Shown: positions 1-8,040 of the stretch, one piece after another
Position numbering within the stretch: the first letter of the stretch is position 1
Layout: every line of letters begins with the position of its first letter
NCBI RefSeq assembly: GCF_038096175.1
Contig: NZ_CP151099.1
Coordinates: 2,420,501-2,484,500 of the forward strand
DNA: 64,000 nucleotides
Source: Nostoc sp. UHCC 0302
Lineage (GTDB): Bacteria > Cyanobacteriota > Cyanobacteriia > Cyanobacteriales > Nostocaceae
Direction: 5' to 3'
Position numbers and translations under genes: made by a program
The notes under the pieces: generated by a model
Database searches by the model: none
What the model saw: the letters and a program-made list of their open reading frames with translations, nothing else
Told to the model about the DNA's origin: nothing

Positions 1-3000
1 CGACACAAGGAACTTGAACGAATCGCTTGTCTTGTTTATGGATATAATTAGCATCCATTTCTAAAATGATGGTGTTGCCAATCTCCCAAATTCCTCGTGT
101 ATTGTGGGTTGTGAGTTTGAGAGTTTTATAGATATGAGCCAACAAATCTCGACAAGCTTCTGGGCCAATTACAGGGTCATTTGCACCGATTTTGTAAAGT
201 AAATTGGGGGTAAAGAATGTCATAAATTGATCCCAATTTTCAGCGTGCAAAGCCTCATACATTTTTTCCAGCGTTTTCGTCAATGAACCGCCAGAAGTCG
301 CAGCTTTTGGCTGTGCTTCATTGTTATCAAAGACGAATACCGGATCGATATTCATATAAATTCGCAATTCCTGGACTTTATCGCCTTTGAAGACAATTGT
401 GTCGCAGCAAGGAAGTGTGAACACTTTACCGTCATGGCGAATGTAAGTAACATCCATTTCACAGACAACTGTGTCTCCTACTTCCCACATATTCTTAATG
501 TGGTGGTAAACTTTGGCAACCGTTTGCAGGAACCCAACAGAAGAGTCTCTAATACCTTGCGGCCCATAAGCAACGGGGAAGTTGCTAAATTGATAGTGGG
601 CGTCTTCAGTGTAGAACTTAACGAAGTTTTCTACATTCATCGATTCGCCAGCTTGAAACATCCGCCGCACGATTTCAGATTTTGTACCAACAAATGTCTG
701 TGAATGTGCCAGTGTCATTGTTTTTTCCTCCTGATTATTTTTACTTTCAATAATATGTTTTAGATGTTGAGCAGCTTGAGCGATCGCTTCTGGTTGAGCA
801 GCTTTAATAAACCACTCTGCCTCTTTTTGTTGCAGAGCTGTTTCGCTAATTGGCTGCAAATCTATTGTGTAAGTTAATATTGGCAAAGACCCAGAATTAC
901 CATTACTAGCTAGGGTCACTTGATTACTTAACTCACCTGTAAAAAGTGGATGATCCACTACAGTAAATGTTATTTTTCCGGTTTGCTGATCTACAGTGAC
1001 TTTTTCTTTCATATGCATTCCCGGCGTTCTAATTTCGCGGAGAATGCCATTTTCATATCTCTCCAAAATCTTCAATTCTTCAACCTTATGAGGGATATAA
1101 GGTTGAGGATTTTGCATTTTGTCGAGTAAAACTTCCCAAACAGTACTGTAGTTGGCATTAACAGGAATACTATATGTGGCGTACAGTTTATGAGGATCTA
1201 ATTTTTGTTTTTGAGAATTTAAAAACCAATAATTTGTCCCGTTAGCTTGGTTATATTCCGCTTCTGCTCTGGTGAAATTCTCTTTAGCTTTACGAGTTAC
1301 TTGATTAAATTCTAGCTGTTCCCCGTTCGGCCCTTTACAGTAAAATAATGCCCATCCCTCAAAATCACCAGTGAAGTCAGTCTTGGCAAATTTGGGGGCA
1401 AGTTTTTTTATTTCTTCGGTTGAGTTAGCCCGAATAATTCGGTTAACAACTACCTCAGTCATGCCTCTTCTTTGACACTCTTCTTCTAATTTTTTCGCAA
1501 AATCATCAATATCCACATCATCTTTCACATAAAAAGAAAGATGCGGAGCATTAGTATAACCAACAGAAGAAGGTATTTTTTCAAAGAAGTTCGGTGCTGC
1601 CATTGTTAACTTAGCATCCCGAAAATGAATTAATTCAACAACTGTATTACCAAAAGAAATGAATCTAACATCTAAAGACATATCTGAACCATCTCTGATG
1701 TTGGCAACACCTAGAGCTTTTGGATCAAGACCTTTATCTAATGCCTCAACTTCCTCCTTTTGAAATAGTAGATTATGCAATGCTTCGCCGTAAAATCCAT
1801 CTCCACCAATAGCAACTTTACCTCCTAATATATCTAGGTAAAATTCTAGAGATTTCGGCATATCATAAACTGTCATTCCAAAGTGTTGTACACCTTGCAG
1901 GTAATGACCTAATCCAGACTTACCATTCTGCCAATTTTGTTGATCGCTCATAAGAGAAACTACGTCCTCCTTAAGTTGATTTGTTGCTCCAGCTTTCACA
2001 ATCAAATCTGCAACTTTAGAACTACATTGACCCGCCAAAGTCATTTTGCTGTCATAAACAAAGGTGTAAGCAGTTTGCTCAGGAAAAGGTAAAAGCTGCT
2101 TGACATACTTAGCCAAATCTTGAACAGCAACTGCGTATTCTTTGGAAGCAAAGAATGTTTCCATTTCCAAAGGATTGGCAAAAGCAATTTCAAAAGCAGC
2201 TTGATACTGCTTCTCTGGAGCTTCATAATGAGATACTCCAGGCGCATCTGGGCGAGAAGTAGAAGTATCTACTTCTTCTAATAAATGCAGTCGGAATTTC
2301 AGAATAGAATCACTTTGGATAACAGCTGGTGCAAAGCTGTCTGTTAGATATTTGCGAAAAGCTTCTACACTCACGCCATCAGATTTTTTCACCATGACGT
2401 GGAACTTGATTAGACCTAGTTCTCCGTTGGGTTCACCCGTGGTAATGCTATCAATATATGTTTTAGAATTACCAGAGCTGGTATTGTAACCAATTGCTTT
2501 ACTAAATATATTGCGCTCGTCATCCATAAGAATGGCAGCAGATTTGAACCAGATATCACGTTCAGCTTCTGATTCAAAGGTTAATTCGGCAATTCCAGTA
2601 AACTGATCTTCTTCAGTACAGGTATAGTCCACACCGCCGACTGTCGGCCAAATCCCACCATCATAGTGAGCTACGTGAAATTGCCAGTATTGATGTTGAC
2701 CTGGAAGACGGGCGCAAAGTGGGCCATGTACATTTCTCCAATAGTCAGAGAAAAGTTCTCTAGAAATACTTTTGCGTTTCCACAAACATAGATAGAAGGC
2801 GACTTTGCCTTTTTGGTCACGGATTGAGTAATCGACCTTTCTTACTGCTGTTGTCATTGATTTTTTCCTTATTTCAAAAATCTGATTCAGCACACCGAAG
2901 CAGCCTGCGACTTTATTAAATCCCGCATAAACGCACATAAATAAAAGAATTTCTGTGATTTCTTCGTAAGTGGCTCCCTGTTTAAGAGCCATATCCACGT

Positions 3001-3226
3001 GTGCTGCAAAAGGACTGCCGGGGCCTTTGTGATTTTGATTGACAACATCAACTGCGATCGCAATTAGTGCCTTAGTCTTTTGGTCAATTAATGGTAAACC
3101 CCATGCTTCACCAGCTACACGAGTAACAAAATCGCCAAACTTCGGATTAATACTTTTTAAACCTGCTTGCAGTTTCAAGTCATCCAAAACTGCATTTTTG
3201 TATTTCTGATGCTCATCTAATATCAT
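1..3226 (-). CDS. Multidomain fusion CMD-EthD-EthD-VOC-SRPBCC-SnoaL (partial, runs off left edge)
   Basis: One minus-strand frame is open from the ATG at 3226 to the window edge, at least 1075 codons; I checked every in-frame triplet and found no stop. An in-frame TAG at 3242-3244 fixes the upstream limit. Domains in order: carboxymuconolactone decarboxylase-like (residues ~1-120), two EthD-type dimeric barrels (~124-230, ~265-375), a VOC/glyoxalase-like domain (~438-580), an SRPBCC-like domain (~680-800) and SnoaL/NTF2-like sequence from ~837, apparently the start of two tandem copies. The N-terminal part matches the separate genes at 4994-5365 and 3300-4859 almost residue for residue. Possible internal starts with Shine-Dalgarno sequences lie at 2857 and 718, so part of the product may be made separately. 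All these folds are small-molecule oxidase, cyclase or hydrolase types; substrate and pathway are unknown. It is the last visible gene of an apparent three-gene operon. Confidence 0.85.
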   Translation of the reverse strand, partial: MILDEHQKYKNAVLDDLKLQAGLKSINPKFGDFVTRVAGEAWGLPLIDQKTKALIAIAVDVVNQNHKGPGSPFAAHVDMALKQGATYEEITEILLFMCVYAGFNKVAGCFGVLNQIFEIRKKSMTTAVRKVDYSIRDQKGKVAFYLCLWKRKSISRELFSDYWRNVHGPLCARLPGQHQYWQFHVAHYDGGIWPTVGGVDYTCTEEDQFTGIAELTFESEAERDIWFKSAAILMDDERNIFSKAIGYNTSSGNSKTYIDSITTGEPNGELGLIKFHVMVKKSDGVSVEAFRKYLTDSFAPAVIQSDSILKFRLHLLEEVDTSTSRPDAPGVSHYEAPEKQYQAAFEIAFANPLEMETFFASKEYAVAVQDLAKYVKQLLPFPEQTAYTFVYDSKMTLAGQCSSKVADLIVKAGATNQLKEDVVSLMSDQQNWQNGKSGLGHYLQGVQHFGMTVYDMPKSLEFYLDILGGKVAIGGDGFYGEALHNLLFQKEEVEALDKGLDPKALGVANIRDGSDMSLDVRFISFGNTVVELIHFRDAKLTMAAPNFFEKIPSSVGYTNAPHLSFYVKDDVDIDDFAKKLEEECQRRGMTEVVVNRIIRANSTEEIKKLAPKFAKTDFTGDFEGWALFYCKGPNGEQLEFNQVTRKAKENFTRAEAEYNQANGTNYWFLNSQKQKLDPHKLYATYSIPVNANYSTVWEVLLDKMQNPQPYIPHKVEELKILERYENGILREIRTPGMHMKEKVTVDQQTGKITFTVVDHPLFTGELSNQVTLASNGNSGSLPILTYTIDLQPISETALQQKEAEWFIKAAQPEAIAQAAQHLKHIIESKNNQEEKTMTLAHSQTFVGTKSEIVRRMFQAGESMNVENFVKFYTEDAHYQFSNFPVAYGPQGIRDSSVGFLQTVAKVYHHIKNMWEVGDTVVCEMDVTYIRHDGKVFTLPCCDTIVFKGDKVQELRIYMNIDPVFVFDNNEAQPKAATSGGSLTKTLEKMYEALHAENWDQFMTFFTPNLLYKIGANDPVIGPEACRDLLAHIYKTLKLTTHNTRGIWEIGNTIILEMDANYIHKQDKRFVQVPCV
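716..732 (-). promoter_or_regulatory. Internal ribosome binding site and ATG in the fusion gene
   Basis: On the minus strand AGGAGGA (726-732) lies seven bases before an in-frame ATG (716-718), exactly where the SnoaL-like part begins. This is a near-ideal Shine-Dalgarno sequence inside an open frame. It suggests either a fused former gene boundary or independent translation of the C-terminal SnoaL-like protein. A weaker AAGGA precedes the internal ATG at 2857. Confidence 0.55.
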
Positions 3227-3299
3227 TTTGTTTGATTGCAGCTAATTTCTGATTTGGAGAAAAGCTCTTTTACAGAGCCTTTCAAAATCCCAAATGATA

Positions 3300-4859
3300 T
3301 TAGGCTGTGGTGATTAACTTCAATAATCCACCTGGAGCAAAAACATCGCGGTAGAAAGTTAATTGCTCAGTTTTCAGGTGACATCCGCCTCTATGACCGC
3401 GGCGAATCCAGGTGACATTTCCTTTAGCAAGTGTTTCGTTGGTTTCATCATCCACACACTTCCATTCAAAGAAGGTAACTTCACCATGAAACATCACAAT
3501 TGGCCAACACATAGTTACACCTGGTTGAGCAATTAACGCCCACCAATGTTGTTCGCGCTCTTTTTGTTGTTCTAAGCCTTGATAGGGGCCATCTTGACAG
3601 AAATAAACCAACTCATCACGATATTCACCAGTTAATATATCGCCTCTTCCTTGTCTCAAAGCTTCACAATGAGTCGGCCACCATTCTTTGTTTTCTCGTT
3701 CAATTTGTTCGGCAGTATAATAAGAGGTAATTTCTGGCAACGTCCTTTCTTTTAAAGCGACAAATTTCTCAGCATCCTCTATGAGTTTTTTCGCTACATA
3801 GGGAGTTACCAGCCCTGGGCGAGAATAATCTGCTGCTAAATCTTTGTAGTAATTAGTTCTTTTATTAGTAAATGTACTTGTACTGTTCTGGGAACCGTTG
3901 CCAGAACCATTCGAGTGGCCATTACCATTAGAGGTGGAGATGAGTTTTTGTTCCAGCATGAGACTAACTACGTCCTCCTTAAGTTGATTAGTTGCGCCAA
4001 TGTTTGCAATCAGTTCTGCGACAGTAGAACTCCGCTGACCTGCTAGAGTCATTTTGCCGTCATAAACAAAGGTGTAAGCAGTGCGTTCAGGGAATGATAA
4101 AAGCCGCTGAATATACTTAGCTTGGTTTTGAACAGCAGCAGCGTACTCTCTAGAAGCAAAGAAAGTTTCCATTTCCAAAGGATTGGAAAAAGCAATTTCA
4201 AATGCAGCTTGATATTGCTGTTCTGCGGGTTCAAAATGAGATACACCAGCAGCATCTGGGCGTGAATTATCTACTTCCTCAAACAAATGCAGTCGGAATT
4301 TCAGCACAGAATTGCTCTGAACAACAGCAGGTGCAAAACTATTTGTCAGATAATCGCGAAAAGCTTCTACACTCACGCCATGAGCTTTTCTCACCATGAC
4401 GTGGAACTTAATAATACCCTGTTTACCGTTAGGGTCTCCTGTGGGGATGCTATCAATATATGTTTTAGAATTGCCAGGGCTGGTATTGTAACCAATTGCT
4501 TTGCTGAATATATTATGCTCGTCATCCATCAGAATGGCGGCAGATTTGAACCAGATATCGCGTTCAGCTTCTGATTCAAAGGTTAATTCAGCAATCCCAT
4601 TGAACTGACTTTCTTGGGGACAGACATACTCAATACCGTTAACACTCGGCCATAGTCCACCTTCATTTTGAGCTAAATGAAACTGCCAATATTGGTATTG
4701 ACTCGGTAGCCTAGCGCAGACTGGGCCGTGAACATCTCTCCAATAATCATCGAAAAGTTCTAGAGAAATACCTTTACGTTTCCACAACAGAACGTAGAAA
4801 GCTACTTTGCCTTTTTGATCCCGGATTGAGTAGTCGGCTTTTCTGATTGTTGCTATCAT
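3300..4859 (-). CDS. EthD-EthD-SnoaL-like protein
   Basis: 519 residues. Two EthD/dimeric alpha-beta-barrel repeats (about 1-110 and 145-260) are followed by a Ser/Asn/Gly-rich linker (about 310-335) and a C-terminal SnoaL/NTF2-like domain (about 345-515) rich in Trp and His. EthD proteins are often accessory or monooxygenase-like and SnoaL folds are cyclases or hydrolases; the substrate is unknown. The first ~290 residues are a close paralogue of residues ~124-410 of the fusion gene just downstream, but the C-terminal half differs. It lies 134 bases after the CMD gene and 73 bases before the fusion gene on the same strand, so the three are probably co-transcribed. No signal peptide, so probably cytoplasmic. 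Confidence 0.75.
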   Translation of the reverse strand: MIATIRKADYSIRDQKGKVAFYVLLWKRKGISLELFDDYWRDVHGPVCARLPSQYQYWQFHLAQNEGGLWPSVNGIEYVCPQESQFNGIAELTFESEAERDIWFKSAAILMDDEHNIFSKAIGYNTSPGNSKTYIDSIPTGDPNGKQGIIKFHVMVRKAHGVSVEAFRDYLTNSFAPAVVQSNSVLKFRLHLFEEVDNSRPDAAGVSHFEPAEQQYQAAFEIAFSNPLEMETFFASREYAAAVQNQAKYIQRLLSFPERTAYTFVYDGKMTLAGQRSSTVAELIANIGATNQLKEDVVSLMLEQKLISTSNGNGHSNGSGNGSQNSTSTFTNKRTNYYKDLAADYSRPGLVTPYVAKKLIEDAEKFVALKERTLPEITSYYTAEQIERENKEWWPTHCEALRQGRGDILTGEYRDELVYFCQDGPYQGLEQQKEREQHWWALIAQPGVTMCWPIVMFHGEVTFFEWKCVDDETNETLAKGNVTWIRRGHRGGCHLKTEQLTFYRDVFAPGGLLKLITTA

Positions 4860-4993
4860 TGTTGCTCTTTTTTGTTCGTGTCTACTAATTATTTAAAATG
4901 TGGCAACAGATTTAATTCAGGAAAGCCAGATGAAATCTGATGCCTGTTAATTACGAATTACGTTAGCGTAGCGGGGCGGAGCATCGTTATGAA

Positions 4994-5365
4994 TTACGAA
5001 TTAGCTTGAGTTTGGGAACTGAGAATTTCATTGAGGGCCCCAAAACAACCAGCGACTTTATTAAAACCTCCATAAACGCACATGAATAAAAGGAGTTCTT
5101 CTATCTCTGCAACAGTGGCTCCTTGCTTGAGAGCCATATGCACGTGTGCAGCAAAAGGGCTACCTGGCCCTACTTGGTCTTGATTCACAATATCAACTGC
5201 GATCGTAATTAAAGCCTTTGTTTTTTGATCAATTAAAGGCAGTCCCCACGCTTCGCCTGCCACACGAGTGCAAAAATCGCCAAACTTCTCGTTGATAGTT
5301 TTTAAACCTTCTTGAACGTCCAAATCATCCAAAACAGCATTTTTGTATGTCATGTCAATTTCCAT
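4994..5365 (-). CDS. Carboxymuconolactone decarboxylase (CMD) family protein
   Basis: 123 residues, all one CMD/AhpD-like helical domain: the conserved AAHVHMALKQGAT helix and the following MCVYGG stretch are typical. The usual CxxC of AhpD is not present, which suggests a decarboxylase- or scaffold-like member rather than a peroxidase. It is nearly identical to the N-terminal domain of the fusion gene at 1-3226, indicating local duplication. First gene of the minus-strand set; a second in-frame ATG at 5353 is an equally plausible start. Substrate unknown. Confidence 0.8.
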   Translation of the reverse strand: MEIDMTYKNAVLDDLDVQEGLKTINEKFGDFCTRVAGEAWGLPLIDQKTKALITIAVDIVNQDQVGPGSPFAAHVHMALKQGATVAEIEELLLFMCVYGGFNKVAGCFGALNEILSSQTQANS

Positions 5366-5831
5366 TAAATAACCAAAGCAATAACAGCACGGCTACAAAA
5401 CGCAGTGCCGTTTTATAACCTGTCTGATTCAATCTAATTTTTTAGCTCAACTTGCTACAAAACTTTTAGTAGATAGCGACTACAAAATTTATTTAAGTAA
5501 GCACCTATCGATGAATTTATTCATATAATCAACTCTTAAATTTTAATAAAGCTAGGTATTGCTTAATTTAACCTTGCACTTAATTGTAGGGTAATTACTT
5601 ATTTCTCACAGCATGAAAAAGTCATACGGAGTCAGGAATATTTAAGTTAACTTTATATTAATTTTCGTAAACAATGTCATTAAATGTCTGAAAAAGTATC
5701 TCTGCAAACAATGAAGGGTAAAGCGAAGTTTTAATTTCAGAGTTAAAACACAGATGAGCAAATCCGTCTAAATTTCAAAAAGAAGAAGGGGAAATAATAA
5801 TGCGACGACAATTTTAAATTAAAATGGTATG

Positions 5832-5854
5832 GAAACTTTGCATTGCAAAGTTTC
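5832..5854. repeat. Palindromic repeat (GAAACTTTGC hairpin)
   Basis: GAAACTTTGC, a short loop, then GCAAAGTTTC. It has the same layout as the AGAGACGTTGC hairpins at 11124-11148 and 12162-12190, but with paired base changes on both arms. That fits a family kept for its fold rather than its sequence. Confidence 0.6.
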
Positions 5855-5910
5855 TACAAAGTTTTTCGTCCGTACAAATTATGGTGTTGCTGATTGAAAA
5901 TATAAATTGT

Positions 5911-5953
5911 CTCACGCATACCGCTAAGGCAGAACCCGCAGGGTAGGCGCAAA
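5911..5953 (+). repeat. Left arm of a 43-nt inverted repeat flanking the CRISPR array
   Basis: Begins CTCACGCATACCGCTAAGGC and continues through CCCGCAGGGTAGGCGC. Its reverse complement recurs at 7086-7128 with three mismatches, so the two copies bracket the whole CRISPR locus. Fragments of the same family (CCCGCAGGGTAGGCG) occur elsewhere, for example near 12040. Confidence 0.8.
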
Positions 5954-6349
5954 GGTACAAAGACTAATTTTGGCATTTCATATTCTGATTCATCAACGCC
6001 ACAATTATCTTATCCTAAACGGATTGTCCTAATTAGGGAAAATCTGATTACGCAGTACTAAGGTTATATTTAATACTAATATGTTTTTGCGTGAGCCAAG
6101 TGTCAACCAGTAGGTGTTTTACAAAACTTCCTAAATTTTACGTCCCAAAAGCTTATCAACTCTGCTTTTGTACCCCTTTACGTCAATATTGAGGTTGACG
6201 CAACGTACCAAAACCTTACTATCTCTGCTTTTGAGCTAATTTTATCAGGTATGACTCTTGACAACCAATGGCTGAAAAGCTATTTTGATTTGAGGTTGAC
6301 ACAACTGCACCTTGAAAACCAAATATGTCAATGCTTTCGGCTCCGAGCT

Positions 6350-7027
6350 GTTGCAACTAATCAAAATCCCTATTAGGGATTGAAACGGCGTTTACGAAGC
6401 ATACAAAAATGACGATGAAGTTGTTGCAACTAATCAAAATCCCTATTAGGGATTGAAACGCAGCAAACATCTCAACAACATCTAAACTCTTGGGTTGCAA
6501 CTAATCAAAATCCCTATTAGGGATTGAAACTCTACACTTGTTTGTGAAAATGTTCAGTTCATTGAGTTGCAACTAATCAAAATCCCTATTAGGGATTGAA
6601 ACCCTGCTGTTTGTGGGAGTGTCGGTTGTCAACATTGTTGCAACTAATCAAAATCCCTATTAGGGATTGAAACGCTTCGCGGAAGGAGTGCATTTTGGTG
6701 AAGATATGTTGCAACTAATCAAAATCCCTATTAGGGATTGAAACACTTTAGGAGGTCAAGAACTATACGGAATTAGTTGCAACTAATCAAAATCCCTATT
6801 AGGGATTGAAACTTGCCCTTTTATTGTTGGCACGACATCACCGAGAAAGTTGCAACTAATCAAAATCCCTATTAGGGATTGAAACATCGCTCAAGTAATG
6901 CTAAATTCATTGTCCTTCGTTGCAACTAATCAAAATCCCTATTAGGGATTGAAACCTAGCCGCCAGTGCATCCCTGGTGCGAAAAGCACTGTGGCAAATA
7001 ATCAAAATTCCTATTAAAAATTAAAAT
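6350..7027 (+). CRISPR. CRISPR array: 9 intact repeats, 1 degenerate terminal repeat, 9 spacers
   Basis: A 37-nt repeat beginning GTTGCAACTAATC and ending GGGATTGAAAC starts at 6350, 6423, 6494, 6566, 6637, 6708, 6776, 6849 and 6919. A degenerate copy at 6991-7027 ends the array. Spacers are 31-36 nt. The degenerate repeat marks the distal end, so the leader is on the left and transcription is probably rightwards. The repeat contains the dyad AATCCCTA-T-TAGGGATT, able to form the hairpin used in crRNA processing, and ends in GAAAC as is common in cyanobacterial type I-D/III arrays. No cas gene is in the window, so processing must be supplied from elsewhere. Confidence 0.98.
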
Positions 7028-7085
7028 TCCCCTGTTTCAATATATTTCTTACAAAAATGCTAATTATAAAATCTTTCTCTGCGAT

Positions 7086-7128
7086 TTTGCGCCTACCCTG
7101 CGGGTTCCGTCTTAGCAGTATGCGTGAG
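7086..7128 (-). repeat. Right arm of the 43-nt inverted repeat flanking the CRISPR array
   Basis: Contains TTTGCGCCTACCCTGCGGGT and ends CAGTATGCGTGAG. It is the reverse complement of 5911-5953 apart from three substitutions. It lies between the degenerate terminal repeat and the end of the response-regulator gene. Confidence 0.8.
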
Positions 7129-7194
7129 GTAAAAAATATTTATGCGAGAGGTCTAATAAATACAGAAGCTTGCTACAAACGTGCTGAGTAATAA

Positions 7195-8040
7195 TTACTT
7201 TTTTCGTTCAGCATTAGTAATATAGCGGACATTAGCACAGAGGTATTCCTGGTCTTTGAAATTGAGATAATTGATAGTTACTTCCACATCTACATTACGA
7301 CCGTCTTGAGTTAGGTGACTAGATTGAAGAGTGAAACCGCCTCTATTGCTAACATCTTGCCAATGCGATCGCCAATTAGTCTCCGGAAAATTTGGGTCTA
7401 TATCGTGAATACCCATATTCAGCAGTTGTTCTCTTGAGTAACCTAGATTACTACAAGCGGCTTCGTTTACATAGATAAATCGGGATTCCGAATCAATAAA
7501 AAAGATAGATTCTCGAAATCTGTCTAGATAAAATTGTGACAGCCGCAGTACTGACTCTGCTCGTTGGCGACCCCTTTGGGCAGCTTCGCTAACGCGAATT
7601 TCCTGTTGCAAAAGAATATTTTGCTCAGTGAGTTGCTTTTGTAATCTGCGAATAGTTAAGTTATTCTCTACACGGGCAAAAACTTCTTCTTCACTAAACG
7701 GTTTAGTAATATAGTCAACTCCTCCAACAGCAAAGGCTTTGACTTTATCGAGTACCTCGTTTAAGGCACTAATAAATATTACCGGAATATCACGGGTTTT
7801 TTCTGAAGCTTTCAGGCGCTGACAAACTTCATATCCATTCATATCAGGCATCATAATATCGAGCAAAATTAAATCGGGTGGGGCAGCTTGTGCAGTCTTT
7901 ACAGCTGTTTGCCCATTAATCACTCGGCGGATTTCATACCCCATCTGAGTTAACATGGTGGATAAAAGCCGCAAATTGTCTGGTGTATCATCAACAACTA
8001 AAATATTTGCTTTCGGCGGCTCAACTTGATTCTTTTCCAT
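7195..8040 (-). CDS. Response regulator with C-terminal PAS domain
   Basis: 281 residues. N-terminal receiver domain (about 12-130) with the acidic pair D17/D18, phosphoacceptor D61 in LILLDIMMPD, and the conserved Lys in YITKPFSEEE. A short coiled coil (~135-165) follows, then a PAS domain (~165-275; SIFFIDSESRFIYVNEAAC). There is no DNA-binding or kinase output, so it probably relays or senses through protein contacts. Its start overlaps the end of the upstream histidine kinase by 20 bases, so the two are translationally coupled and very likely a cognate pair. Confidence 0.9.
   Translation of the reverse strand: MEKNQVEPPKANILVVDDTPDNLRLLSTMLTQMGYEIRRVINGQTAVKTAQAAPPDLILLDIMMPDMNGYEVCQRLKASEKTRDIPVIFISALNEVLDKVKAFAVGGVDYITKPFSEEEVFARVENNLTIRRLQKQLTEQNILLQQEIRVSEAAQRGRQRAESVLRLSQFYLDRFRESIFFIDSESRFIYVNEAACSNLGYSREQLLNMGIHDIDPNFPETNWRSHWQDVSNRGGFTLQSSHLTQDGRNVDVEVTINYLNFKDQEYLCANVRYITNAERKK

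Larger units (their letters stand above)
5366..6349. other. Non-coding interval including the CRISPR leader
   Basis: About 980 bases without a convincing gene. It holds the upstream region of the CMD operon (AT-rich, 5366-5800), a small palindrome (5832-5854), the left arm of a 43-nt inverted repeat (5911-5953), and an AT-rich stretch next to the array that is the probable CRISPR leader (about 6060-6349). The leader carries two copies of GAGGTTGAC followed by (G/A)CAAC, at 6191-6204 and 6292-6305, and two copies of a TCTGCTTTTG motif. Confidence 0.6.

Noticed and set aside
434-703. 89-codon plus-strand open frame
   Set aside because: It lies antisense to the confirmed open multidomain fusion gene and its product has no domain-like features.
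2041-2247. 68-codon minus-strand open frame, and its twin at 4049-4255
   Set aside because: Both are shifted frames inside the paralogous EthD genes; their similarity to each other reflects the paralogy of the real frames.
5366-7194. Possible cas genes next to the CRISPR array
   Set aside because: No long frame occurs here and none of the neighbouring proteins resembles a Cas family.
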